Shown here one piece after another: positions 10,385 to 20,408 of a DNA stretch of 64,000 nucleotides (position 1 is its first letter; every line of letters starts with the position of its first letter). The notes under the pieces are model-generated. The model ran no database searches. It was not told the origin of the DNA and saw nothing but the letters and a program-made list of their open reading frames with translations. The DNA comes from Rhynchopus sp. YZ270_cl-10 (lineage: Eukaryota > Euglenozoa > Diplonemea > Diplonemida > Diplonemidae): contig OZ037880.1 of NCBI GenBank assembly GCA_964035575.1, forward strand, positions 1,356,156-1,420,155. The letters are read 5' to 3'. The position numbers and the translations under genes are program-made.

Positions 10385-11712
10385 ATGACACACACAGAGA
10401 CAGCGACGATGCAGCTCTCGCAGGAGGATGCGGTCGGGGTGCCGCTGAAGTTTGTGCTCGTGCGCGGGCGGAGAGTGGTGGAGCAGCGGCGCACACGGCT
10501 CCTCTGGGATGTGTGCGGCAGTGGGCGTGTGGGGTGTTCACGCTGCGCTACGTGGACGACGAGGGGGACCTGGTGACGGTGGACCTGGACGAGGAGTGGG
10601 CCGAGTGTGTGGCGCTCTGGCGGGAGGCACGTGGGGCAGACGACGCGGACGTGTGTGCCCAACAACAGCGTGCCCTGCGTCTGGTGGTGACGCTAGGTGC
10701 GCAGGATGGGTCTGCAGTGTGTCTTGGCCAGCAGAGACATCCGCGCCAGGCCTTCTGGGACCGTGACGCACAGAGAGACGGACACAGGCACCACCACCAA
10801 TACATGCATGGGCGTCACGGCGCTATGCCTGGGATTCGCCAGCTGTTGGCTGAGTGGCACGCACAGACGTGGAGACAGGGTCAGGAACAGAAGCAGCAGG
10901 CAGGCGACGAGGTTGAAGCTGAGTCTGTGAAGGAAGGGACACCGTGCTGCCGTCGGAGTATGAAGCACGCAGGTGAGCATGGTCCACGCTGCCGTGTGCA
11001 CGGGAGGAAGAATGCAGATGCGACTGACGTTCCGCAGGCTGCGGTGGCAGAGGTGTGCTGTGCTGGCGAAGGATGTTGCTATGCAGTGACACGCAGACAC
11101 GGCACACACTGCTGCCACATGTGCGCTCGTGGGGGAGGCCAGCACGGGCCACGCTGTGAGCAGAGACACATGGAGACTTCTGATGTTGAGGCTGCTGCAC
11201 CAGCAGTGGTAGGTGAAAACGTGTTGGAGTCTGCGAAGGAAGGGATGCCGTGCTGCCGTCGAAGTGTGAAGCACGCAGGTCAGCACGGCCCACGCTGCCG
11301 TGTGCACGCGAGGAAGAGTGCAGATGCGACTGAAGCTGCAGAGGTGCCGAGCCAAGAGGAGGGGAAGGAGGAGGAGGAGGAGGACGTCACTGCTGGTGTG
11401 CCGGATGCAGCCCTGCTTGTGTGTGCTGGGTGCAGCTTTGAGGTGACTGGTGTGCACGCCACACACTGCTGTGTGAGGTGTGCGAAGCATGCAGGCCAGC
11501 ACGGGCCACGCTGCGAGCAGAAGATGCCGATGCATGTGGAGGAAGACGAGGATGTGGTTGCTGTGCAGAAGGAGGAAGCAGTTGTGTGTGAGGAGGACAG
11601 TGCGGGTGTGACTGCCCTGCGGAACATGGGGTTCGACATCACTGCAGACGTGCGTGCTGTGCTTGAGAGGCACAACGGAGACGTTGCAGCTGTTTTGGAG
11701 GAGATGATGTGA
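10385..11712 (+). CDS. PB1 - Cys/His repeats - UBA protein (p62/NBR1-like layout) with a frame break in PB1
   Basis: The N-terminal half of a PB1 domain is read from the ATG at 10385 (VPLKFVLVRGRRVVEQRRTR, with the basic cluster and conserved Lys). The second half (FTLRYVDDEGDLVTVDLDEEW, the OPCA-type acidic motif) lies one frame away and continues to 11712. That second frame has no usable ATG before it. A one-base sequencing or assembly loss between about 10490 and 10530, or a real frameshift, would explain this. Downstream come four Cys/His modules ending in HGPRC, in short-long-short-long order (about 10942, 11056, 11248, 11422), an acidic linker, and a C-terminal UBA (about 11605-11700; LRNMGFD, GDVAAVLEEMM). 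PB1 plus zinc module plus UBA is the layout of autophagy receptors, with the HGPRC modules in place of a ZZ finger. I saw no clear LIR motif. Binding of ubiquitin and PB1 oligomerisation are family-based inferences. Confidence 0.65.
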
Positions 11713-12129
11713 TTTGTTCTTGTATGTGCATCTGGCGACACCCTGTCTGATAGTTTGCAGATGACCAGCATAATAAAACAACAAAAGGAAATACATGTTG
11801 TAAGAACATGCAAAAGGTGATATGGTACAAGAACAGATGCCGCGGCCATCCCAGATGAGTGCAGCGTGTGTGTGTGTGTCCAGCAGAATTATATGTTTCA
11901 ACTCAATCCACTTTTCATGTGATGACCTCGTTGGGTGTAGTGCAGCTGCCACACGAGTGGTCTTCACTATGCTGAGGTGGCTTTGCATGGTTTTGTTTGC
12001 GGATACACACAACAAAGCTGCGTGCTGGTGATGCACTGCCTTCGGGTGGGTGTGGTGCAGGGCTTTTTTTCTTTTCTTTTTCTTTTTTTTTTTGGAAAGT
12101 TGTTTCCTTTTCCCTCGTGTATTTTGTTT
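11713..12129. other. Intergenic region upstream of a LINE fragment
   Basis: The 3' flank of the UBA gene contains 'cataataaaacaac', a GT repeat near 11868 and a long pyrimidine/T tract at about 12062-12120 next to the LINE junction. No gene is seen. Confidence 0.5.
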
Positions 12130-13150
12130 CACGTACCTGCACGACCAATTGCAGTGGTCCCACCCCCTGCTAGCTTACCGCCTCCGCCGTATCATCTGCG
12201 ATGGGATACTCTACGCGCATCCTACGGTGCTGTGCCTATACGAGTCAACAAAGAGAGGTGGCATACACCTCGAAGTGAATCAGTGCCCCTTATGCCTCAC
12301 ACCAACCTCCGGGCTGGCGAAGCACCTGCTGTGGACTTGCCCGCACACTGTATCTGCTAACGTGAAGGAAGCGCACCGCCCTCTCCTCGACAGGATCGGC
12401 CCGAACACCCCGAGTTGCCTGGCTATGCATGGCATAGCTCCCACGAACACGCCCAAGCAAGTCGTCGTTGACACGCAGAGATACCTGCTGGACGTCACCA
12501 CCGCAGTAGATGATCACCTGTCCTCGCGGACAGCGCCTGCACGCCACCCATGGCGTATGGACTTTGAAGTGTTCGATGCGCCCCCATACCAGGAGGCCAT
12601 CTACCGGCAGCTCGCCCCTTTCTTTGGGAAGGACGATGATCCGAGATGCAAGCAGAAGCGCCACGAACTGAAGCGAATGCTCCAATGGGCCTCCTCCCTG
12701 AAATGGAGCACCGCCAACCTGCCTGTGACATGCGTGGAACTTGCCATTGACTTGGAAATTTTCCACAGGATCTACGTTCTCCGGCCAACCTCTAACATTA
12801 GAGAACGGGCCTCTGCCTTGCGCACATTGCTCAACAAGCTTCACCGCCTGTGCAAAGCTCTTGGGATCCAAAACCCATTTCCCGCATCTGCCATCTCCTC
12901 CTCACGGGGCCTCCGGTCCATTGGCGCACCCGGACTTATAGGCTACGACCGTCGCCCAGTTTTTACGTACCCGCGCTACACTATGCACATGCTCGAACAC
13001 GTCATCGTACGTGCCAAAATTACGAACTCCGGCTGGGGAAATGACATCATCCCTGACAACAAACTTGTAGAAGCCAGCGCAGCTGAAGCTATGCGATAAC
13101 GAATATGATAAGGTGACTAAGCACGAGAGGCTTAGGATCATCTTATAAAC
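12130..13150 (+). mobile_element. 5'-truncated LINE (non-LTR) fragment, 3' end with C-terminal zinc finger
   Basis: The reading frame from 12131 to 13099 encodes the C-terminal part of a non-LTR retrotransposon protein. It includes CPLCLTPTSGLAKHLLWTC, a Cx2Cx7Hx4C finger of the sort found after the reverse transcriptase in R2/CRE-type LINEs. It matches the fragment at 38707-39738 closely over its full length and shares the same 3' tail (gataaggtgactaagcacga, ending aaacttttc plus T). It begins about 620 bp further downstream than that copy, as expected for incomplete reverse transcription. Upstream sequence is T-rich host DNA. The ORF can be read from a host-derived start, but there is no reason to think it is expressed. 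The RT core is missing; the endonuclease type was not identified. Confidence 0.75.
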
Positions 13151-13156
13151 TTTTCT

Positions 13157-13569
13157 TTGTTTGGCGCTCGTTTTTGCTTTAGTGCCTTGTCCTTCTTGCA
13201 TGCATTTTTTTTAAATACTAACAGAAAAGGAACCATAAATCTGCTGTTCTCGCCTCAAATATGGGGGTTCGTGCAGGTTTCGCGTACGGTTTTTGATGTT
13301 TTGATTTTTTATCCTAGTACCGTTCTCGGCTGTTCTATCGTAAAAAAACACTAGCCAGATAGACACGAGGGTTCGGCTGTGGCCTTGTTGCAGCGTTCAT
13401 TTTCGTTTTTTTCTTTAAATGCCGTTGCAAAAGAATTTCTCGAAATGAAAACAACAAAGTATTCGTGTTTCTTTGATACCACCAACACCAACACTGCCCA
13501 CCACCACCGCAAACAGATTATTTATACACCAAAACTCAAAGTTCTGCAACAGAACTAAACAACCGAACC
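13157..13569 (+). promoter_or_regulatory. 5' flank of the six-LamG gene, homologous to the window start
   Basis: This matches positions of about 28-290 (see that entry) and directly follows the LINE 3' end, so the LINE sits at the outer edge of the shared block. Near the gene it is rich in ACCACC and CAAC. No clear pyrimidine tract lies immediately before the ATG; possible acceptors are the AGs near 13550. Confidence 0.45.
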
Positions 13570-16500
13570 ATGATGCTTCGTAACTTAGCACCGCTTCTGC
13601 TGTGCGCCACCGCGCACGGCGCGATATACTCGCAATACTCCCTGGACGGACCGACAGTGGCAGACAAGTTTGGCCTGACAAACTCTGACAAGGAAATCCT
13701 TCTTGGCTCAGGAGACAACGCTGTCTGTGGCAGTTCGTACCACATGAAGGCAAACGACTTCATCAATCTCGGCAGTTCGAACGGCGCCCCAACTGGCAAC
13801 GTCGACTTCTCTGTCGGTGGGTATGTGAAGCCTGTGACTCTTGCCAACCGTGCGCTGTTTGCCATTGGTGGAAACTTCAAGGATACCGACGGCTCCGTGG
13901 GCAACTGGGGTGCGTGGGTTATGGTTGACTCGAAGGGTGCTCTGAGTGTGCGCACATTGAGGTTGAACCAGAAGAGCTCTGCCACCATTGTGGTTGGGAA
14001 GTGGTCGCAGGTTCTGCTTACTTACACCGCTTCTGAGACTACGCTGCGTCTGTGGGTTGACGGTGTGCTTGCTCTCTCCCACGAGGTGACCATGGACCTG
14101 CGCAAGAACTCGAGGTACGGCGGGATGGCTATTGGTGAGTACCACCTGGGTGGGTCTCCTTGGGGCCGTGGTGGCGAGTACTTCATGGACCACGTCAGCT
14201 TCGCAAACACTGTGTTGACTTCAGCGGCGGCACGGGCACCTTGTGTGGGCATCTACTCGCAATACTCCCTGGACGGACCGACAGTAACAGACAAGTTTGG
14301 CCTGACAAACTCTGACAAGGAAATCCTTCTTGGCTCAGGAGACAACGCTGTCTGTGGCAGTTCGTACCACATGAAGGCCAACGACTTCATCACTCTTGGC
14401 AGTTCGAACGGCGCCCCAACTGGCAACGTCGACTTCTCTGTCGGTGGGTATGTGAAGCCTGTGACTCTTGCCAACCGTGCGCTGTTTGCCATTGGTGGAA
14501 ACTTCAAGGATACCGACGGCTCCGTGGGCAACTGGGGTGCGTGGGTTATGGTTGACTCGAAGGGTGCTCTGAGTGTGCGCACATTGAGGTTGAACCAGAA
14601 GAGCTCTGCCACCATTGTGGTTGGGAAGTGGTCACAGGTTCTGCTTACGTACACTGCATCACAGACTATGTTGCGTCTGTGGGTTGACGGTGTGCTTGCT
14701 CTCTCCCACGAGGTGACCATGGACCTGCGCAGGAACTCGAGGTACGGCGGGATGGCTATTGGTGAGTACCACCTTGGTGGGTCTCCTTGGGGCCGTGGTG
14801 GCGAGTACTTCATGGACCACGTCAGCTTCGCAAACACTGTGTTGACTTCAGCGGCGGCACGGGCACCTTGTGTGGGCATCTACTCGCAATACTCCCTGGA
14901 CGGACCGACAGTAACAGACAAGTTTGGCCTGACAAACTCTGACAAGGAAATCCTTCTTGGCTCAGGAGACAACGCTGTCTGTGGCAGTTCGTACCACATG
15001 AAGGCAAACGACTTCATCAATCTTGGCAGTTCGAACGGCGCCCCAACTGGCAACGTCGACTTCTCTGTCGGTGGGTATGTGAAGCCTGTGACTCTTGCCA
15101 ACCGTGCGCTGTTTGCCATTGGTGGAAACTTCAAGGATACTGATGGCTCCGTGGGCAACTGGGGTGCGTGGGTTATGGTTGACTCGAAGGGTGCTCTGAG
15201 TGTGCGCACATTGAGGTTGAACCAGAAGAGCTCTGCCACCATTGTTGTTGGGAAGTGGTCGCAGGTTCTGCTTACTTACACCGCTTCTGAGACTACGCTG
15301 CGTCTGTGGGTTGACGGTGTGCTTGCTCTCTCGCACGAGGTGACCATGGACCTGCGCAAGAACTCGAGGTACGGCGGAATGGCTATTGGTGAGTACCACC
15401 TTGGTGGGTCTCCTTGGGGCCGTGGTGGTGAGTACTTCATGGACCACGTCAGCTTCTCGAAGTTTGTGATGACCGAGAAGGACGCACGTGCACCGTGCCT
15501 GAACGCACCCCCGACATCAGCACCACCAACACCTGCCCCTGCAACAGACGCACCTGCAACGTCTGCACCTCCGACTTCAGCACCACTGACATCTGCACCT
15601 CCGACGGCAGGAATCTACTCGCAATACTCCCTGGACGGACCGACAGTGGCAGACAAGTTTGGCCTGACAAACTCTGACAAGGAAATCCTTCTTGGCTCAG
15701 GAGACAACGCTGTCTGTGGCAGTTCGTACCACATGAAGGCAAACGACTTCATCAATCTCGGCAGTTCGAACGGCGCCCCAACTGGCAACGTCGACTTCTC
15801 TGTCGGTGGGTATGTGAAGCCTGTGACTCTTGCCAACCGTGCGCTGTTTGCCATTGGTGGAAACTTCAAGGATACCGACGGCTCCGTGGGCAACTGGGGT
15901 GCGTGGGTTATGGTTGACTCGAAGGGTGCTCTGAGTGTGCGCACATTGAGGTTGAACCAGAAGAGCTCTGCCACCATTGTGGTTGGGAAGTGGTCGCAGG
16001 TTCTGCTTACTTACACCGCTTCTGAGACTACGCTGCGTCTGTGGGTTGACGGTGTGCTTGCTCTCTCCCACGAGGTGACCATGGACCTGCGCAAGAACTC
16101 GAGGTACGGCGGGATGGCTATTGGTGAGTACCACCTTGGTGGGTCTCCTTGGGGCCGTGGTGGCGAGTACTTCATGGACCAGGTCAGCTTCTCGAAGTTT
16201 GTGATGACCGAGAAGGACGCACGTGCACCGTGCCTGAACGCACCCCCGACATCAGCACCACCAACACCTGCCCCTGCAACATCTGCACCTCCGGCGTCGG
16301 GCTTCTACTCGCAATACTCCCTGGACGGACCGACAGTGGCAGACAAGTTTGGCCTGACAAACTCTGACAAGGAAATCCTTCTTGGCTCAGGAGACAACGC
16401 TGTCTGTGGCAGTTCGTACCACATGAAGGCGGGCGACTTCATCAATCTCGGCAGTTCGAACGGCGCCCCAACTGGCAACGTCGACTTCTCTGTCGGTGGG

Positions 16501-18417
16501 TATGTGAAGCCTGTGACTCTTGCCAACCGTGCGCTGTTTGCCATTGGTGGAAACTTCAAGGATACTGATGGCTCCGTGGGCAACTGGGGTGCGTGGGTTA
16601 TGGTTGACTCGAAGGGTGCTCTGAGTGTGCGCACATTGAAGTTGAACCAGAAGAGCTCTGCCACCATTGTTGTTGGGAAGTGGTCACAGGTTCTGCTTAC
16701 TTACACTGCATCACAGACTATGTTGCGTCTGTGGGTTGACGGTGTCTTCTCCTTGGCCTACAAGGTGACCATGGACCTGCGCAAGAACTCGAGGTACGGC
16801 GGGATGGCTATTGGTGAGTACCACCTTGGTGGGTCTCCTTGGGGCCGTGGTGGTGAGTACTTCATGGACCACGTCAGCTTCGCAAATACCGTTCTGACCG
16901 AGAAGGACGCACGTGCCCCGTGTCTTAAGTATGCGTACACGCCGTCCCCACCGACGTCTGCACCGAAGACACCAGCACCTGAGACATCAGCACCTAAGAC
17001 ATCAGCACCTAAGACATCAGCACCTAAGACATCAGCACCTAGGACATCAGCACCTGCAACGGGTGCGCCTAAGACCGCAGCACCGGTCACCGACGTACCC
17101 GCAGCACGAGGTGTGTACTCGCAATACTCCCTGGATGGGCCAACTGTCGTGGACACCTTTGGGCTGACACACTCGTCAAAGACGATTGCACTAGGCTCAG
17201 GCGACAACGCCGTGTGCGGGAACTCGTACCATCTGTTAGCACACGACTTCATTAACCTGAAGGCAGGCAATGGTGCGCCGATCGGCAACGTCGACTTCTC
17301 TGTTGCTGCATACGTGAAGGCCGTTGCCACAGGCAAGCGCGGTCTTTTCGCCATTGGGGCCACCAATGGCGATGCAGACGGCTCCACAGGCAACTGGGGT
17401 GCGTGGGTGCTGGCTGACAATGCGGGCCGCCTGAGTGTGCACTCGATGCTCTTCAACAAGCAGAGCTCTGCCACAATCGTTGTTGGCCAGTTCCACCAGA
17501 TTTTGCTTACGTACACTGCATCACAGACTATGTTGCGTCTGTGGGTTGACGGTGTGCTTGCTCTCTCGCACGAGGTGACCATGGACTTGCGCAGGAACTC
17601 GAAGTACGGTGGGATGGCTATTGGTGAGTACCACCTTGGTGGGTCTCCGTTTGCACGTGGTGGTGAGTACTTCATGGACCACGTCAGCTTCGCAAACAAG
17701 GTGCTGAGCGTGGCGGAGGCACGTGCCCCCTGCCTGATCTCGGACGTCCTGACCCCAACCCCAACCACTGCGCCTGCAACGCTCACACCTGCGATGACGG
17801 CAGCACCGGGCACGGTCAACGTTGTGAAGGAGCTGCTTCGCATTGCTCTGGGTGTGCTGTTCTCCCTGTTTGACGCGGACACGTTCCTGGCGGACCTGCT
17901 CGCACTTCTTTCGGGGCAGGTTACGAGCGGGAACCTGCGCTGGACGTGCCCAGAATCTGCTTGCGTGAACGGCTGTCCTGCGACTAGTGCACTGAAGATT
18001 GCAGCTGGGTGCAACTCGCACGACAGTAGTGTGGCACGCAGCGCACAACTCCTTGCCAGTGGGAACGTTGTCGTGGAGTTTGAGCCTGAGTACGCTGAGG
18101 GGAACTCTGCGGACACTGTGAAGCTGACGCTTGACCGCGAGGCTGCTACACCCACGACTCTTGCGAAGTACAACGTCGGGGAGGTGGACGTGGTGCAGGG
18201 CGAAGTGGTGATCGTGCACGTGGACGACAGCGACGACGACTTGCAGGCAGGGTACATCGTGCTTATTGTCGCAATGGTGCTTCTCTTCCTCATCGTCGTC
18301 ATCATCCTCATCGTGTGCCTCGTCACCCGCAAGAACAAGGCCAAGGACGTGGCCAAGGGTGAGGACAAGGATGTCGCCAACTGCCCAACGAACGAAGTGC
18401 ATGATGCAAGTGTCTAG
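13570..18417 (+). CDS. Type I membrane protein with six LamG-like domains
   Basis: 1615 aa. Signal peptide (MMLRNLAPLLLCATAHG), then six LamG/ConA-like domains of about 205 aa, each opening with a [IFV]YSQYSLDGPTV motif at about 13624, 14251, 14878, 15613, 16306 and 17116. Domains 1 to 5 are almost identical even in DNA, while domain 6 has diverged. Domains 1-3 are joined directly; later ones are separated by Thr/Pro/Ala linkers that would be heavily O-glycosylated in a mucin-like way. A Cys-containing juxtamembrane region (about 1415-1555) is followed by one transmembrane helix (about 1560-1582) and a short charged cytoplasmic tail. It ends at TAG. The likely role is a cell-surface carbohydrate or matrix receptor. 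Its ectodomain unit is the same as the N-terminal domain of the esterase at 557-3196. Confidence 0.85.
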   Translation: MMLRNLAPLLLCATAHGAIYSQYSLDGPTVADKFGLTNSDKEILLGSGDNAVCGSSYHMKANDFINLGSSNGAPTGNVDFSVGGYVKPVTLANRALFAIGGNFKDTDGSVGNWGAWVMVDSKGALSVRTLRLNQKSSATIVVGKWSQVLLTYTASETTLRLWVDGVLALSHEVTMDLRKNSRYGGMAIGEYHLGGSPWGRGGEYFMDHVSFANTVLTSAAARAPCVGIYSQYSLDGPTVTDKFGLTNSDKEILLGSGDNAVCGSSYHMKANDFITLGSSNGAPTGNVDFSVGGYVKPVTLANRALFAIGGNFKDTDGSVGNWGAWVMVDSKGALSVRTLRLNQKSSATIVVGKWSQVLLTYTASQTMLRLWVDGVLALSHEVTMDLRRNSRYGGMAIGEYHLGGSPWGRGGEYFMDHVSFANTVLTSAAARAPCVGIYSQYSLDGPTVTDKFGLTNSDKEILLGSGDNAVCGSSYHMKANDFINLGSSNGAPTGNVDFSVGGYVKPVTLANRALFAIGGNFKDTDGSVGNWGAWVMVDSKGALSVRTLRLNQKSSATIVVGKWSQVLLTYTASETTLRLWVDGVLALSHEVTMDLRKNSRYGGMAIGEYHLGGSPWGRGGEYFMDHVSFSKFVMTEKDARAPCLNAPPTSAPPTPAPATDAPATSAPPTSAPLTSAPPTAGIYSQYSLDGPTVADKFGLTNSDKEILLGSGDNAVCGSSYHMKANDFINLGSSNGAPTGNVDFSVGGYVKPVTLANRALFAIGGNFKDTDGSVGNWGAWVMVDSKGALSVRTLRLNQKSSATIVVGKWSQVLLTYTASETTLRLWVDGVLALSHEVTMDLRKNSRYGGMAIGEYHLGGSPWGRGGEYFMDQVSFSKFVMTEKDARAPCLNAPPTSAPPTPAPATSAPPASGFYSQYSLDGPTVADKFGLTNSDKEILLGSGDNAVCGSSYHMKAGDFINLGSSNGAPTGNVDFSVGGYVKPVTLANRALFAIGGNFKDTDGSVGNWGAWVMVDSKGALSVRTLKLNQKSSATIVVGKWSQVLLTYTASQTMLRLWVDGVFSLAYKVTMDLRKNSRYGGMAIGEYHLGGSPWGRGGEYFMDHVSFANTVLTEKDARAPCLKYAYTPSPPTSAPKTPAPETSAPKTSAPKTSAPKTSAPRTSAPATGAPKTAAPVTDVPAARGVYSQYSLDGPTVVDTFGLTHSSKTIALGSGDNAVCGNSYHLLAHDFINLKAGNGAPIGNVDFSVAAYVKAVATGKRGLFAIGATNGDADGSTGNWGAWVLADNAGRLSVHSMLFNKQSSATIVVGQFHQILLTYTASQTMLRLWVDGVLALSHEVTMDLRRNSKYGGMAIGEYHLGGSPFARGGEYFMDHVSFANKVLSVAEARAPCLISDVLTPTPTTAPATLTPAMTAAPGTVNVVKELLRIALGVLFSLFDADTFLADLLALLSGQVTSGNLRWTCPESACVNGCPATSALKIAAGCNSHDSSVARSAQLLASGNVVVEFEPEYAEGNSADTVKLTLDREAATPTTLAKYNVGEVDVVQGEVVIVHVDDSDDDLQAGYIVLIVAMVLLFLIVVIILIVCLVTRKNKAKDVAKGEDKDVANCPTNEVHDASV
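13621..17736 (+). repeat. Six-fold intragenic LamG-domain repeat
   Basis: Units of about 627 bp (longer where linkers intervene). Units 1-5 differ at only scattered sites, for example the Asn/Thr after DFI and Arg/Lys in the LRLN segment. Alternative short tracts (for example 'tctgagactacgctgcg' versus 'tcacagactatgttgcg') are shared by non-adjacent units and by unit 6, which indicates gene conversion among units. Confidence 0.8.
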
Positions 18418-20071
18418 GAGGGTCATGTTTTCTTAGTGCGAAAATTGGAATGAAAATGAAAAGGAAGACTACGTGGGGACCTTGGTGGTCCTCATCGTGA
18501 ACCTGCATCTGAGAATTTTGTTTTGTATGAATTTGTTGTTTTTTCACAAAAAAAGTAGTAGTTACGCTTTACGGCCGTTTTTTGTGATTTGCTAGGCGTC
18601 CACTGCCGTCCGTAAAAATAAACAAGAAAATAATACCCCCTCCCTACTTCTGGGCTTTTTCCGTTTGATCACAATAAAATGCAGGGAATGTATCTTTTTT
18701 TATTCGCTTGCTCCTTCTTTTAATATAACACGACCAAAACGGAAGAATCAGCTATGGGGGTGAATATCCCTCCTCTCCTCATTCCTTTCCTCGTTTGCTT
18801 TGTTTGTTAATTCTGTTGACGATGTTTGACTTTCTCGAAAAACTACGAAAAAACGATGTCTAGTCTTGATGCAAAATGCAATCGCTATTCATTTTATGTA
18901 CTTTGTCGACACAATCGCTCCCAGGAACAAAGACAAAGCACCTTCTTTTCCCCCCTTGCTGCAATAAGACAGTGAAAGGTGTATCCTCTCCACGTTTGTT
19001 GCGCATTGAAATGTTATCGTGCTGTGCCACCTGCAGGACGTCACCACACATTCCCCCTCTTGGGTGAGGTCTGTTCTACCTTGCACATACCTCACCCAGT
19101 CTTTTTGTTTGTACCTTCTCTTCTTTGATTGGAAAGTACATGAAACCAATTTGTTTGCGTTTTTGCGTCTTCTGAAGTGGGTATCCGTTTTTCTGCCACG
19201 TTTTCCCCCCGTTGTCCGCTCCTCTTTGGAGCCTTCTTCAACGTGTGGTAGGAACAGCCAATACAAATACCACTTTGGTTTGATGCTTTCCCCCATCCCA
19301 TCCCTTCGTCGCCTATGTGTTGCCGCACCCCCTATTTTGTTTTGCAATTTTTATTATGTGTCAATAAAAAGACGAGTTTCCAAAAGATCTGCAGGAAAGA
19401 AAATACCGAAAATAAATCCAACGACGGAAAGGGTAAAATGAAAGGCTTTTCGACGCGCCGACTTCGCCCATTGAATATGAAAATAAAGTGGAATTGGGGG
19501 CTGTTCAGGGGTTCCGTAAACAGCAACACTTTCCGTCCGAAGAGAAAAGGGGGCACTACTTAGTTCTCTCTAACTCTTTTCGATTTTGCTTTTGTGGGCC
19601 CCACATTTCACTTTTTATTCAGTCTGGGGCAAAACTCGCGTCTTCGTAGCCATTCTTTCCCCCACTTTTAGTCGTTCACTAAAAAAATGCGAATATTTGT
19701 TCAATGTGGAGAGCAAGGGGTTTTTGAGAGCTGCCACCGTACACACCGTTTGAAAAAACAACAACGAATGAAACACAAAACGTCTTTTATGCTTTTTTCC
19801 TGTTCAAAGGCAAGACCTACTCATCCTATCATGTGCTCGCCATTATTCACAAAAAAATCAACAAATAAATCCCCCCTCAAAAGCAGTTGCTACAAAGTGT
19901 ACTGTTTTTCCAGGTTATTTATTGACAGTGTTTGCCCCTCTTTACCCGTTTTGTCAAATCATGCAGCTCATTTACTTCTGCTGCTGAAAAAAAAGCTACA
20001 CCTCAGATTAAACTTTTAGTTATTGCAACAAAATATAAGGATTTTGGATACAAGTCAGCTTGCATAATCAA
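18418..20071. other. Intergenic region left of the gene array
   Basis: About 1.65 kb of AT-rich sequence with several T runs and short unrelated ORFs. No gene, RNA or mobile element was recognised. At 20072 it switches to the repeated array unit, marking the left edge of the array. Confidence 0.55.
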
Positions 20072-20375
20072 GCATCAATCACCGCCCAACCACACCAGAG
20101 AGACACAGCTCCTTCTTGTCTCACGACTTGGCACCACTCTAGCCTAAGGGGCACTTGACACGCGCAAGGTTGGAACATGATTCGGAGTTGGTATTGGAGG
20201 AGCGGCAGAAGCGCAAAGGAGAGGTTTTTGTGTTCAAAGTACATTGAGATGGACATCATGCCTCGTGTGGCCCTCATAAGTACACTCTGCAGTGCGATCC
20301 TGACTGACCGTTTTTTGAGTTTTTAGTTCGTACCTACCACCACACACACACACACCTTTACATCACAGATTCAAC

Positions 20376-20408
20376 AGTTTTTTTCTTGTACTTGGAAAGC
20401 GGCACACG
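20376..20408 (+). promoter_or_regulatory. Putative trans-splice acceptor of the array genes
   Basis: T tract (gtttttttcttgtac), then 'ttggaaag' and 'cggcacacg' before the ATG. Identical copies precede 27122, 33835, 42206 and 48920, and a diverged one precedes 4755. The inferred 5'UTR is about 10 bases, so the initiator ATG is the first one after the acceptor. Confidence 0.45.

Noticed and set aside
10511-10521. An 11-base intron in the PB1 gene
   Set aside because: It would restore the frame, but it is far below any usual intron size; a missing base in the assembly is simpler.
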